This document shows positions 1-7,751 of a stretch of 13,040 nucleotides of DNA, in pieces. Source of the stretch: Oscillospiraceae bacterium (GTDB lineage Bacteria; Bacillota_A; Clostridia; Oscillospirales; CAG-272). Where the stretch lies: NCBI GenBank assembly GCA_015064195.1, contig SVSO01000068.1:1-13040 (forward strand), written 5' to 3'. The notes under the pieces were generated by a model. The model made no database searches and was not told the DNA's origin. It worked only from the letters and a program-made list of their open reading frames with translations. Both the position numbers and the translations under genes were made by a program. How positions within the stretch are numbered: the stretch's first letter is position 1; every line of letters begins with the position of its first letter.

Positions 1-180
1 GTTAACAAATGGTGAAATTATATGAATTTTGTATGAATTATCTTCGGGAGGGATCGTTATTCAAGGGGGATATTTGATTTGTGAATATTTAGAGGTTCCC
101 TTGTATAAAAATTCAATCAAGTTTTCGTCGTTTTGCCGCACAGCGCGTGTGCCGCAGTTCCTTTAAATCGTGTTTGTTTC

Positions 181-209
181 ATTATAGCACACCACACTCT
201 GCTTGTCAA
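181..209 (-). promoter_or_regulatory. Consensus sigma-A promoter, leftward
   Basis: On the minus strand the sequence reads TTGACA (209-204), a 17-base spacer and TATAAT (186-181), a perfect match to the housekeeping promoter consensus. Transcription would start near 174 and run leftward off the window. Such perfect promoters usually drive strongly expressed genes, but the gene it serves is not in the window. Confidence 0.8.
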
Positions 210-251
210 GAAAAAAATGCTGATTTCGTCCGCTTTTTTTACAGAAAACTA

Positions 252-280
252 TTGCAATTTCAATGAAAATCGTGTATAAT
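252..280 (+). promoter_or_regulatory. Sigma-A promoter for the glycosyltransferase unit
   Basis: TTGCAA (252-257), a 17-base spacer and TATAAT (275-280) form a near-consensus promoter. Transcription should start near 287. This placement rules out the in-frame TTG at 285 as the start of the following gene and supports the ATG at 333. Confidence 0.8.
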
Positions 281-332
281 ATTTTTGATAAATTCCCAAC
301 AAACCTTGGATAAATCAGTAAATATTACAAAT

Positions 333-1667
333 ATGTCAAACACCAATCCCAAACATAAAATTCTGCGCGAGCTTCTCACGCACGCGGGTCTGTTTTTGCT
401 TGTGATCCTCGTTCTGTGGGCGGCACTCACCACCTCCGCCGCCATTCCAAACGCGGCCATCAAGGAGCATATGCTGGAGAGTGCCATGGGCTACGGCAAT
501 GCGGATGCGTTTGCATTCGGAAACGACTCCCGCTGGGACGGCATCACGGACAATTACGCCGATGCGATCCTGCTCGGCGTCACGTGGAATATGGGCGTTG
601 GCGATCCCATCCCCGCCGCCCTTAATACCCGTTACTACGACGGCGACGAGCTTGGCGAAAACGGCGGACTTTATCTCTCCGTCACCGAAAACATCCCCGC
701 CAATACCGACTACACCCGCTACTGGCACGGCATGGCGGCACTCATCCGACCGCTTATGCTGGTGATGAACGCGGACGGCATCAAGCTCACCGGCTTCATC
801 GTCCTGCTGGCCCTCATCCTTGTGTCAATGGCCATCCTCGTGCGGCGCGGACACTGGCAGCTCGCTCTTATGCTGGCCCTCTCCCTCATCCTCGTGGATG
901 TGTGGAATGTGCGCCTCGCCATGGAGTATCAGCCGGGCTTCCTCGTCACCTTCGCACTGCTTCCCTTCTGGCTCATTTTCGAGCGCAAAAGCGATCGCGC
1001 GCTGACCCTGCTGTCCGTCATCAGCGGCACCATGATCGCATTCTTCGATTTTCTCACCACCGAAACGCTGACCATCCTCCTGCCCCTCATCCTCATCACG
1101 GCGATCCGGGCCAAGGAAGATCGGCTGGCCGGCATGAAGCCGATGCTCCGGCTTTTGCTGTTCTGCGGCATCGCGTGGGGTGCATCCTACGCCGCCGCGT
1201 ATCTGGTCAAATGGACGGCCGCAACCTTCGCCATGGGCGATAATGCCTTCGCGCTGGCATTTTCCGGCGCGGCGGAACGCATCGCCGGCGAGATCAACAC
1301 ATCGGATAATTCGGTGGCGAAAACGATCTTTTCCTCCATCACCGCCAACTTCTCCATCCTGTTCACCGCGAGAGCGCGGGTGGAATATCTGCCCACCTAC
1401 CTCTTCACCGGCGGCTCGATGCTCATCCTTCTTTCCATCTGGTACATCTTCCGCGCGGATACCGGCAAGCGTGATGCGGCACTGCTCCTGCTCATGCTGG
1501 GCGCACTCGTTCCCCTCCGCTATTTCGTGCTGAATAACCACTCCTTCCTCCATTGCTTTTTCACCTACCGCGCGCTGGCATCCACCATTCTGGCGGCATT
1601 TCTCGCGCTCTGGCTGAACATCCGCATGGGCGGGAAGAAGCCTGCGAAGGGAGGTCGGCGGCAATAG
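333..1667 (+). CDS. Multi-pass membrane protein, possible GT-C-like glycosyltransferase
   Basis: This encodes a 444-residue integral membrane protein. One hydrophobic segment near the N terminus (about residues 14-35) is followed by a hydrophilic stretch of roughly 100 residues rich in Asp, Asn, Tyr and Trp (for example NDSRWDGITDNYAD). About nine further membrane segments follow, and the tail is short and basic. One long loop after the first segment, carrying acidic residues, with many later segments is the general plan of GT-C fold glycosyltransferases. I do not recognise a specific family, so this is inference. The start is the ATG at 333; an in-frame TTG at 285 lies upstream of the predicted transcription start. 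No good ribosome site precedes 333. The stop TAG (1665-1667) overlaps the start region of a family 2 glycosyltransferase, suggesting that the two work together, for example in lipid-linked sugar transfer. Confidence 0.72.
   Translation: MSNTNPKHKILRELLTHAGLFLLVILVLWAALTTSAAIPNAAIKEHMLESAMGYGNADAFAFGNDSRWDGITDNYADAILLGVTWNMGVGDPIPAALNTRYYDGDELGENGGLYLSVTENIPANTDYTRYWHGMAALIRPLMLVMNADGIKLTGFIVLLALILVSMAILVRRGHWQLALMLALSLILVDVWNVRLAMEYQPGFLVTFALLPFWLIFERKSDRALTLLSVISGTMIAFFDFLTTETLTILLPLILITAIRAKEDRLAGMKPMLRLLLFCGIAWGASYAAAYLVKWTAATFAMGDNAFALAFSGAAERIAGEINTSDNSVAKTIFSSITANFSILFTARARVEYLPTYLFTGGSMLILLSIWYIFRADTGKRDAALLLLMLGALVPLRYFVLNNHSFLHCFFTYRALASTILAAFLALWLNIRMGGKKPAKGGRRQ
1647..1666 (+). promoter_or_regulatory. 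Ribosome site plus ATA initiation codon
   Basis: AAGGGAGG (1647-1654) is a strong Shine-Dalgarno sequence lying inside the end of the membrane protein gene. Nine bases later comes ATA (1664-1666), which is exactly where homologous glycosyltransferases begin (Met-x-Phe-Thr-Ile-Leu-Leu-Pro). No ATG, GTG or TTG lies in frame between the TTG at 1553 and the conserved core. The ATA overlaps the upstream TAG stop as ATAG, mirroring the common ATGA overlap. Confidence 0.6.
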
Positions 1668-2335
1668 AATTCACCATTCTCCTGCCCTGTCTCAATGAGG
1701 CAAATTCGCTGGAATTTGTCATCCGCGAGGCACAGGCGGAAATCGAACGGCTGGGACTGGATGCCGAGATCCTCGTGGCGGACAACGGCTCCACGGACGA
1801 TTCGGTGACAATCGCCGAAGCGTCGGGGGCACGGGTCGCGCACATCCCGGAAAAAGGCTACGGCGCGGCGCTCATCGGCGGGATCCACGCGGCTTTGGGC
1901 GAATACATCATCATGGGCGATTCCGACGGCAGCTATGACTTCGGAAATCTCGCACCCTTCGTGGATGCTCTGCGGGGCGGATGCGCGCTTGTGATGGGCA
2001 ATCGCTTCAAGGGCGGAATCGAGCCGGGCGCGATGCCGACACTGCACAAGCTTGGCGTGCCGGTGCTGTCATGGCTGGCACGGATGAAATTCCGCACCAC
2101 CGTGGGCGATTTTCACTGCGGACTGCGGGGATTCCGGCGAGAGGATGCCCTCGCGCTGGGACTGTCCTGCCCGGGCATGGAATTCGCCACGGAAATCATC
2201 GCGGCGTTTGCCAAAAGCGGCGCAAGGATCGTCGAAGTGCCGACCAAGCTCCGACGTGACCGCCGCGGCAAAAAATCCCACCTGCGCACCTTCCGCGACG
2301 GCTGGCGGCATCTGCGCTACATTTTATTCAAGTAA
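1664..2335 (+). CDS. Family 2 glycosyltransferase, DPM1-like, with non-canonical ATA start
   Basis: This encodes about 223 residues of a cytosolic GT-A fold glycosyltransferase of the dolichol/polyprenyl-phosphate sugar synthase type. The fold begins at once with FTILLPCLNEA. Next come the nucleotide-binding DNGSTDDS (residues 40-47), GYGAALIGGI (65-74), the metal-binding acidic motif GDSDGSYD (85-92), DFHCGLRGFRR (149-159) and the family's C-terminal Arg/Lys-rich stretch. Homologues often continue into membrane segments, but this protein stops at YILFK, so it would be soluble or bind the membrane peripherally. The start is unusual: only ATA at 1664 fits the ribosome site and the homologous N terminus. 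The in-frame TTG at 1553 would add 37 residues of out-of-frame membrane-protein sequence. Coupling to the upstream gene is likely. The probable role is transfer of a nucleotide sugar to a polyprenyl phosphate; donor and acceptor cannot be read from the sequence. Confidence 0.85.
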   Translation: MEFTILLPCLNEANSLEFVIREAQAEIERLGLDAEILVADNGSTDDSVTIAEASGARVAHIPEKGYGAALIGGIHAALGEYIIMGDSDGSYDFGNLAPFVDALRGGCALVMGNRFKGGIEPGAMPTLHKLGVPVLSWLARMKFRTTVGDFHCGLRGFRREDALALGLSCPGMEFATEIIAAFAKSGARIVEVPTKLRRDRRGKKSHLRTFRDGWRHLRYILFK

Positions 2336-2357
2336 ATTTTAAAAAGGAGATAAAGCT

Positions 2358-4652
2358 ATGAAAAAACGAATCAAAGGTCTGCTCAGTCTCTGGCTGGCAA
2401 TCGCAATCCTCATCTGCGGCACGCTTCCTGTGGCGGCGTTGACTCACGGAATCCAGCTTTGGCATTACTACGACAGAGGAGCTGCCCTTCCCGGCACAAC
2501 ACTCAGTGAAAGCGAGTGTTTAGCCATGGACTATGGAGCAACCAACACTGTTACCAGTCTTTGGACTTTCCAAGATCCTGATGGAAAAGCTTTAATTGGA
2601 TTCAATGTCTACGACTGTACCTATTTAGGAGGAACGATTACTTTAAATGGTTCCCCCACCTTCTACAATAAGGATTCGACTCCTACGGGAAACGACTTGT
2701 ATGATGTCTATGGTGAAGACGCGTTCATCGAGCCGGTGTATGAGTACAAAAACTACCGAATCCTCCAGTACCGCAATGACGGAAGTAATCTCACTTTCCG
2801 TGATTATTCCAATTACACCATAGTCTCGACCGATACGTTAGACGCTCCCACTCGTGATGGCTATACTTTCCTTGGTTGGTCAACGGATGAATCCGGTAGC
2901 GCTGTATTTAACTCTAATACAACTGCAGCTGTAGTTATCGAAGATATTATCCAAAGCAATTCGACTGCTGATGGAATTACCCTCTACGCAATCTGGAAGA
3001 AGAATCCTACCGTCACATTCAACTACAACGCGGCTGGCGACACTACGCTGGTGAAGAACGACGGCAATCCCGGCTATACAAACGATCAGACAACCGTTGA
3101 ATACAAAGGCACTGTCACGCTTCCTCAGCCTACCCGTAACGGATATACTTTTGATGGATGGGATGGAATCTATAGCGGAAGTCCCTTCTATAGTGCAGGC
3201 ACCACCACAAGCGACATGATTAAACTCGATACGACCATGGTCGCTCAGTGGACTGCAAACACCAACACCGCGTACAACGTAGAATTCTACTACGACGGCG
3301 TAAAGGATGATACCAAGACCGACACCCGCTACGGCACGACCGGCAGCGGCGTCGGCGCAACCTCCGGCGACGTTGTTCCGCCTGCACACTTCACATTTGA
3401 CAGCACTAATTCTGTAACATTCGCAACCCTCGCCGCATCCGGTACGGTGCTGAAACTTTACTTCACCCCCATCACCTATAAAATCAACTACGACGCAAAC
3501 GGTACCGGCATTACTGTCCCCACACCCACGCAGTACACCTATGACAGCACACTGACGCTTACTGATCCGACCGTTCCCACCGGCTACACATTCAGCCACT
3601 GGTCGCTTTATCAAAGCGGAATGGCAGCAACCGAACAAGAGATCAAAGATGCTTGTGCCAACTCGCAAAACAATGAAATCACACTCTATGCATGTGTGAC
3701 TCCCAATTCCAACACCGCATACACCATCCAGTACATCAAAGTAACCGACTCCGGTGAAATTACGGAAACCGAATCCAAGACCGGCACAACCGGTGATGCT
3801 GTTTCCATCGACACGACAAGCCCTGACATTCTGAACAAATACCCGCACTACAATTGGGAAAGTCGCTCCGGTGAAGTTCTCTCCGATAACATTGCCGCCG
3901 ACGGTTCGACTGAGCTGGTGATCTATTACACCCCCATCACCTACACCATCAACTTCCACAGCGACGATCCCACTCAGACGATGACGTCCCTCACCTTCGA
4001 CGTGACCGATGCCAACCTCAAGCTTCCGGCTTGCACCTTCACAAAAACTGACTATCGCTTCGCAGGCTGGGCGGTTGGCGGCACCAGCGGAGTGGTTGTC
4101 ACGGATGAATCCTCCGCAACCGATCTGCTCTCTTTCGCAAGCAATAATGCCATCGACCTGACCGCAACATGGTCGCAGATCATCAACCACACCGTAACCT
4201 TCCACGTTGTGGAAAACACCATCACCGTTGCGGTTGAAGACGGCCAGCTTCTCACCGGCGCGCCCACTGTGACTGCACCCGAGGGCTACACCTTCGACGG
4301 CTGGAAGCTCCTTGACGGCACGATCTTCGATCCCGCAACAACTCCCATCACCGGTGACGTTCACCTTTACGCAGTCTTCACCGAGATCCCCGAAGAAGAA
4401 CCCTCTCTGTTCATGTTCTTCTGGCTGCTTTACAAGGTTGACTTCATCGAAAACGGCGGCTCTTATGTCAAGAACACCATCACCAATGTTGACTGCACCG
4501 TTGACAAGCCCGAGGATCCCACCCGCGACGGCTACAATTTCGCCGGATGGTACACCGATGAGGAGCTGACGAACCTGTACGATTTCGACACCGTGAACGA
4601 AGACCGCATGGGCTTCGAGCTTTACGCAAAGTGGATTGAAATCGCTGAATAA
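2358..4652 (+). CDS. Secreted InlB B-repeat / MucBP-like repeat protein
   Basis: This encodes a 764-residue exported protein. The start has a strong ribosome site (AAAAAGGAGA, 2341-2350). A signal peptide is clear: KKR, a hydrophobic core and cleavage around PVAA (residues 24-27). Six Listeria-Bacteroides (InlB B-type, Flg_new) repeats are marked by GYTFxGW-like motifs at residues 168, 262, 409, 565, 643 and 725. Each closes with a motif such as LYAIW, LTATW or LYAKW. Two MucBP-like modules (about 305-371 and 454-527) sit between them, each starting NTAY and ending YFTPITY or YYTPITY. There is no LPXTG signal, SLH domain or cell-wall-binding domain, so the mode of retention is unknown. A hydrophobic patch (SLFMFFWLLYKV, about 683-694) lies before the last repeat. 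The protein is rich in Thr and Asn. The gene starts 22 bases after the glycosyltransferase gene, with no terminator between, so co-transcription is likely. The likely role is surface adhesion or matrix; this is inference. Confidence 0.88.
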   Translation: MKKRIKGLLSLWLAIAILICGTLPVAALTHGIQLWHYYDRGAALPGTTLSESECLAMDYGATNTVTSLWTFQDPDGKALIGFNVYDCTYLGGTITLNGSPTFYNKDSTPTGNDLYDVYGEDAFIEPVYEYKNYRILQYRNDGSNLTFRDYSNYTIVSTDTLDAPTRDGYTFLGWSTDESGSAVFNSNTTAAVVIEDIIQSNSTADGITLYAIWKKNPTVTFNYNAAGDTTLVKNDGNPGYTNDQTTVEYKGTVTLPQPTRNGYTFDGWDGIYSGSPFYSAGTTTSDMIKLDTTMVAQWTANTNTAYNVEFYYDGVKDDTKTDTRYGTTGSGVGATSGDVVPPAHFTFDSTNSVTFATLAASGTVLKLYFTPITYKINYDANGTGITVPTPTQYTYDSTLTLTDPTVPTGYTFSHWSLYQSGMAATEQEIKDACANSQNNEITLYACVTPNSNTAYTIQYIKVTDSGEITETESKTGTTGDAVSIDTTSPDILNKYPHYNWESRSGEVLSDNIAADGSTELVIYYTPITYTINFHSDDPTQTMTSLTFDVTDANLKLPACTFTKTDYRFAGWAVGGTSGVVVTDESSATDLLSFASNNAIDLTATWSQIINHTVTFHVVENTITVAVEDGQLLTGAPTVTAPEGYTFDGWKLLDGTIFDPATTPITGDVHLYAVFTEIPEEEPSLFMFFWLLYKVDFIENGGSYVKNTITNVDCTVDKPEDPTRDGYNFAGWYTDEELTNLYDFDTVNEDRMGFELYAKWIEIAE

Positions 4653-4656
4653 GCGC

Positions 4657-4692
4657 AAAAAATTCGCCTGACGCAAGTCAGGCGAATTTTTT
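4657..4692. terminator. Bidirectional Rho-independent terminator
   Basis: A 16-bp perfect stem (4657-4672 with 4677-4692) closes a GCAA tetraloop and has A-runs on one side and T-runs on the other, so it can work on both strands. It ends the rightward repeat-protein unit, four bases after its stop. It also ends the leftward operon, whose last stop codon (4693-4695) directly abuts the stem. Confidence 0.93.
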
Positions 4693-4914
4693 TCATTCCA
4701 TGGAATGACTGTCGGTGACGGCGGCATCCGTCTCGCGGAACAGCAGGGATACGCACCACAGCGCCGCCAGTCCCACCACCGTGTAGATGATACGGGCCAC
4801 CAGCGAATCCACGCCGCCGCAGATCCACGCCACCAGATCGAATTGGAACAGGCCGATGCTGCCCCAGTTAATGCCGCCGATGATGGCGACGATCAATGCA
4901 AGTCTGTCAATCAT
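4693..4914 (-). CDS. DUF378 family small membrane protein
   Basis: This encodes a 73-residue protein beginning MIDRLALIVAIIGGINWGSI, matching the DUF378 family (small two-helix membrane proteins of unknown function; the INWG motif is typical). Two hydrophobic segments span about residues 4-30 and 38-58, and a polar tail follows. The start is the ATG at 4914, preceded by GGGAGGA; a longer reading from 4941 would bypass that ribosome site. It is the last gene of the leftward operon, 66 bases after the glutamine synthetase stop, and its stop touches the shared terminator. Its ribosome site lies in one arm of a 10-bp inverted repeat (annotated separately), so translation may be controlled. Function unknown. 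Confidence 0.85.
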   Translation of the reverse strand: MIDRLALIVAIIGGINWGSIGLFQFDLVAWICGGVDSLVARIIYTVVGLAALWCVSLLFRETDAAVTDSHSME

Positions 4915-4917
4915 AAA

Positions 4918-4968
4918 AAATCCTCCCTTTTTGGTCTGCAAGTATTGTTGCCGACTGCGGGAGGATTT
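4918..4968 (-). promoter_or_regulatory. Inverted repeat that can sequester the DUF378 ribosome site
   Basis: AAATCCTCCC (4918-4927) and GGGAGGATTT (4959-4968) on the plus strand are perfect 10-base inverted repeats with a 31-base gap. In the leftward mRNA the second arm contains the GGGAGGA ribosome site of DUF378 and is followed by a U-run and the start codon. The hairpin could hide the ribosome site, or act as a weak terminator or attenuator after glutamine synthetase. A small GCAA/TTGC stem can form inside the loop. Confidence 0.55.
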
Positions 4969-4980
4969 ATTCAGTAAAAA

Positions 4981-7074
4981 TTAAACTTGAAACAAAAGCT
5001 CGTCGTATGTGGGAATCGGCCAGATCTCCGCATCGCACATCAGCTCCAGCTCGTCCGCTGTACTGCGCAGTGCGTTCATCGCCGGGATCATGGTGTCGCG
5101 AATGAAATGCATCTTCGCTTCCGTCTCGGGGATGCGCTGACTGTCGGAAATCGCCGCATCCAGCGTGCCGATCTGAGCGTACATTTCATTTGCCAGCCCG
5201 CCGATCTTTGCGGCAAGTACACGCTCCGCATCGTTTTCGATGCCGATGGCCGCCGATGCCGCCGCCGTCTCACACAGGGCGCGCTTGCAGCGAAGCACCG
5301 CAGGAAGCAGCTGTTTCTGCGCCATATCGCGCATGGTCAGTGCCTCGATGCCGATGACCTTGCAATAGCTTTCCATGTGGATCTCATGCCGCGAGCGCAT
5401 CTCCGTTTCGGTGAAAATATGATGCTTTTCGTAAAGGGCGATGTTCTTTTCCGAGATGAAATACGGCAGTGCGTCGGGGGTGGTGCGCAGATTGAGCAGT
5501 CCGCGCCGCTCCGCTTCGGCTACCCATTCGTCGGAATAGTTGTTGCCGTTGAAAATCACCCGCTTGTGCTCGGTGTACAGCGACTTGATGAGCGCGCCCA
5601 CCGCCTTGTTCACATCCATACCGGCGGCAAGCTCTGCCTCCAGCCGATCGGCGATGCGGGACAGCTCCTCCGCCACGATGGTGTTGAGGGTGAGATTCGG
5701 GCCGGAGATGGACATGGACGAGCCGCAGCTGCGGAACTCGAACTTGTTTCCGGTGAAGGCGAAGGGAGATGTGCGGTTGCGGTCGGTGGTATCCTTGGGG
5801 AATTTCGGCAGCACGTTGGCGCCGATCTCCATGAGTGCCTTCTGATGCGCATCGTAGATCGTGTCGCTCTCGATGGAATCGAGGATGCTGGTCAGCTCAT
5901 CGCCGAGGAAAATGGACATGATGGCAGGAGGTGCTTCCGCCGCGCCGAGGCGATGGTCATTGCCCGCCGAGGATACGGATACGCGAAGCAGATCCTGATA
6001 ATCGTCCACCGCTGCGATGACCGCGCACAAGAACAGCAGAAAGCGCGCATTATCCTGGGGCGTTTCGCCGGGATCGAGCAGATTCGCGCCGTCCTTGATC
6101 GCCAGCGACCAGTTGTTGTGCTTGCCCGAACCGTTCACGCCTGCATAAGGCTTCTCATGGAGCAGGCAGACAAGGCCGTGTCTCGCCGCCACAGTTTTCA
6201 TCATCTCCATGGTCAGCTGATTGTGGTCGGTGGCGATGTTGGTGGTGGTAAAGATGGGCGCAAGCTCATGCTGAGCGGGCGCGGCTTCGTTATGCTCCGT
6301 CTTTGCCAGCACGCCAAGCTTCCACAGCTCGGAGTCCAGCTCCGCCATGAACGCTTTTACGCGGGGCTTGATGGAGCCGAAATAGTGATCCTCCAGCTCC
6401 TGACCCTTGGGCGGACGGGCACCGAACAGGGTGCGGCCGGTGATGACCAGATCCTTGCGTCGGTCGTACAGCTTCTTGTCCACGAGGAAATATTCCTGCT
6501 CCGGGCCCATGGTGGACACCACCTGCGCCTCTGTCCCCAAAAGATGGAGCACGCGGGATGCCTGCTTTGTGACCACCTCCATGGAGCGCAGGAGGGGCGT
6601 TTTTTTATCCAGTGCTTCGCCGCCGTAGGAGCAGAACGCGGTGGGAATGCACAGCGTGTCATCCTTAATGAAGGCGAAGGAAGTGGGATCCCATGCGGTA
6701 TAGCCGCGAGCCTCGAAGGTAGCCCGCAGTCCGCCGGAGGGGAAGCTGGACGCATCCGGCTCGCCCTTGATCAGCTCCTTGCCGGAGAATTCCATGATGA
6801 CATCGCGCCCTTTGTTGATAGGCGTGATGAAGCTGTCGTGCTTTTCGGCAGTAACGCCGGTCATGGGCTGGAACCAGTGGGTGAAATGGGTCGCGCCCTT
6901 CTCGATTGCCCAGTCCTTCATGGCATTTGCCACCACGTTTGCCACGGTCAGGTCGAGCATCTCGCCCTCATCGATGGTCTTGCGGAGGAGCTTGTATGTA
7001 TCCTTCGGCAGCTTCTCCCGCATGACGCTCTCATTGAACACCATGCTGCCGAAAATTTCCTGAATATTGTTCAT
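4981..7074 (-). CDS. glnN: Glutamine synthetase type III (GSIII)
   Basis: This encodes a 697-residue type III glutamine synthetase, which makes glutamine from glutamate, ammonia and ATP in the cytoplasm. The length matches GSIII (about 700 residues), not GSI or GSII. Visible catalytic motifs include [12 protein letters not shown] (189-200, with the metal-binding Glu residues), [10 protein letters not shown] (261-270), [10 protein letters not shown] (314-323, ATP and glutamate site) and [16 protein letters not shown] (433-448). The N-terminal FGSMVFN and the long helical C-terminal region are also GSIII hallmarks. The start ATG at 7074 is preceded by AAAGGTAAG. It begins 16 bases after the HD-domain gene and is probably expressed from the long operon; I saw no convincing dedicated promoter or PII/GlnR-type site. 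The downstream DUF378 gene follows 66 bases later. An ammonium-assimilation role is secure. Confidence 0.97.
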   Translation of the reverse strand: MNNIQEIFGSMVFNESVMREKLPKDTYKLLRKTIDEGEMLDLTVANVVANAMKDWAIEKGATHFTHWFQPMTGVTAEKHDSFITPINKGRDVIMEFSGKELIKGEPDASSFPSGGLRATFEARGYTAWDPTSFAFIKDDTLCIPTAFCSYGGEALDKKTPLLRSMEVVTKQASRVLHLLGTEAQVVSTMGPEQEYFLVDKKLYDRRKDLVITGRTLFGARPPKGQELEDHYFGSIKPRVKAFMAELDSELWKLGVLAKTEHNEAAPAQHELAPIFTTTNIATDHNQLTMEMMKTVAARHGLVCLLHEKPYAGVNGSGKHNNWSLAIKDGANLLDPGETPQDNARFLLFLCAVIAAVDDYQDLLRVSVSSAGNDHRLGAAEAPPAIMSIFLGDELTSILDSIESDTIYDAHQKALMEIGANVLPKFPKDTTDRNRTSPFAFTGNKFEFRSCGSSMSISGPNLTLNTIVAEELSRIADRLEAELAAGMDVNKAVGALIKSLYTEHKRVIFNGNNYSDEWVAEAERRGLLNLRTTPDALPYFISEKNIALYEKHHIFTETEMRSRHEIHMESYCKVIGIEALTMRDMAQKQLLPAVLRCKRALCETAAASAAIGIENDAERVLAAKIGGLANEMYAQIGTLDAAISDSQRIPETEAKMHFIRDTMIPAMNALRSTADELELMCDAEIWPIPTYDELLFQV

Positions 7075-7090
7075 GTCTTACCTTTCTGTG

Positions 7091-7750
7091 TCACAAAAGC
7101 AGCTGATCATTGATGCGCAGGCGGAAATGCAGTCCCAGCGTATGCGCGGCCTGATCGCACAGCTTCATGCGCGTCAGGAAAATTTCAAAATATTCCATCA
7201 CCGGACAGATGGTGGTGTCGATGACCAGCGAAAGCTCGATCTCACCTTCCCCGGCGCGGATAAACAGCTCCGCCTTCTTCACGGAATAATTCACCCGGTC
7301 GTGGATGTCGAGATTCGTCATGTCCTGATTGCGCACTCTGGATTCGCGCACATCCGTCTTGTCGGCGAGAATGAGGGCGGCGGTTATGGCATTGCCTGCC
7401 ACTGCGGTGGATTCGTCGTGATTGCCGATGGCACCGATGATGGCGGCGATTTCCGCCGGCTCCATGCCCATATTGTCAAGGATGCGGAAGGCCATGACAG
7501 CCCCCGACTGTGCGTGCTCGGAGCGATTGACAATGTTGCCGATGTCGTGCAGATAGCCGGCGATCTCGGCAAGCTCCGCCTCACGCGCCGGATAGCCCAG
7601 CTCCCGCAGGATCTTGCCCGCCGTATTCGCCACCTTGCCCACATGAGGGAAGGAATGCTCGGTATAGCCGAGGGCGATGAGTGCTTCGTCCTCTTTTTCA
7701 ATGTAGGTGCGGATGGCGGGATTGGCTTTGATGGCTTCAAATGTTACCAT
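7091..7750 (-). CDS. HD-domain phosphohydrolase
   Basis: This encodes a 219-residue protein with the HD superfamily metal site in order: H36 (SFPHVGK), H68-D69 (GYLHDIGN), H111-D112 (IGNHDES) and D130 (LILADKTDVRESR). All expected ligands are present, so it should be an active metal-dependent phosphohydrolase. Its substrate cannot be told from sequence; nucleotides or phosphorylated metabolites are typical of the superfamily. A C-terminal region of about 70 residues follows, rich in beta-type sequence and without a recognised domain. The start is the ATG at 7750, one base after the stop of the tautomerase gene (TGACATG), which implies translational coupling. A longer reading from 7840 would overlap that gene and lacks family similarity. 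Confidence 0.85.
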   Translation of the reverse strand: MVTFEAIKANPAIRTYIEKEDEALIALGYTEHSFPHVGKVANTAGKILRELGYPAREAELAEIAGYLHDIGNIVNRSEHAQSGAVMAFRILDNMGMEPAEIAAIIGAIGNHDESTAVAGNAITAALILADKTDVRESRVRNQDMTNLDIHDRVNYSVKKAELFIRAGEGEIELSLVIDTTICPVMEYFEIFLTRMKLCDQAAHTLGLHFRLRINDQLLL

Positions 7751-7751
7751 G

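Larger units (their letters stand above)
1..332. other. Gene-free region with divergent promoters
   Basis: No convincing coding region, tRNA or known riboswitch is visible here. The region is AT-rich compared with the genes to its right. It contains two back-to-back consensus promoters (annotated separately), one firing leftward out of the window and one firing rightward into the membrane protein gene. The leftward transcript would begin near 174 and run at least to base 1 without a start codon preceded by a good ribosome site, so its product lies outside the window or it is an untranslated leader. An imperfect GC-rich hairpin (GC-C-GCACA / TGTGC-C-GC, about 136-156) lies early in that leader. 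I could not match it to a T-box or any other known leader class. Confidence 0.6.

Noticed and set aside
285..332. TTG start adding 16 residues to the membrane protein
   Set aside because: It lies upstream of the expected transcription start (about 287) of the promoter at 252-280 and has no ribosome site.
1553..1663. TTG start giving the glycosyltransferase 37 extra residues
   Set aside because: It has no ribosome site, and the extra residues are an out-of-frame reading of the membrane protein gene, while a strong ribosome site points to 1664.
4404..4440. Hydrophobic stretch of the repeat protein as a sorting or membrane anchor
   Set aside because: It is only about ten strongly hydrophobic residues, is followed by a complete repeat, and has neither an LPXTG motif nor a basic tail.
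2880..4727. A 615-codon open frame on the minus strand
   Set aside because: It is antisense to the repeat protein. Its low-complexity Gly/Val/Cys-rich translation reflects the repeated coding sequence opposite, and it lacks a ribosome site.
4987..7113. A 708-codon open frame on the plus strand
   Set aside because: It is antisense to the certain glutamine synthetase gene and its translation (rich in His, Arg and Gly) resembles no protein. It arises from the GC-biased codon use of the real gene.
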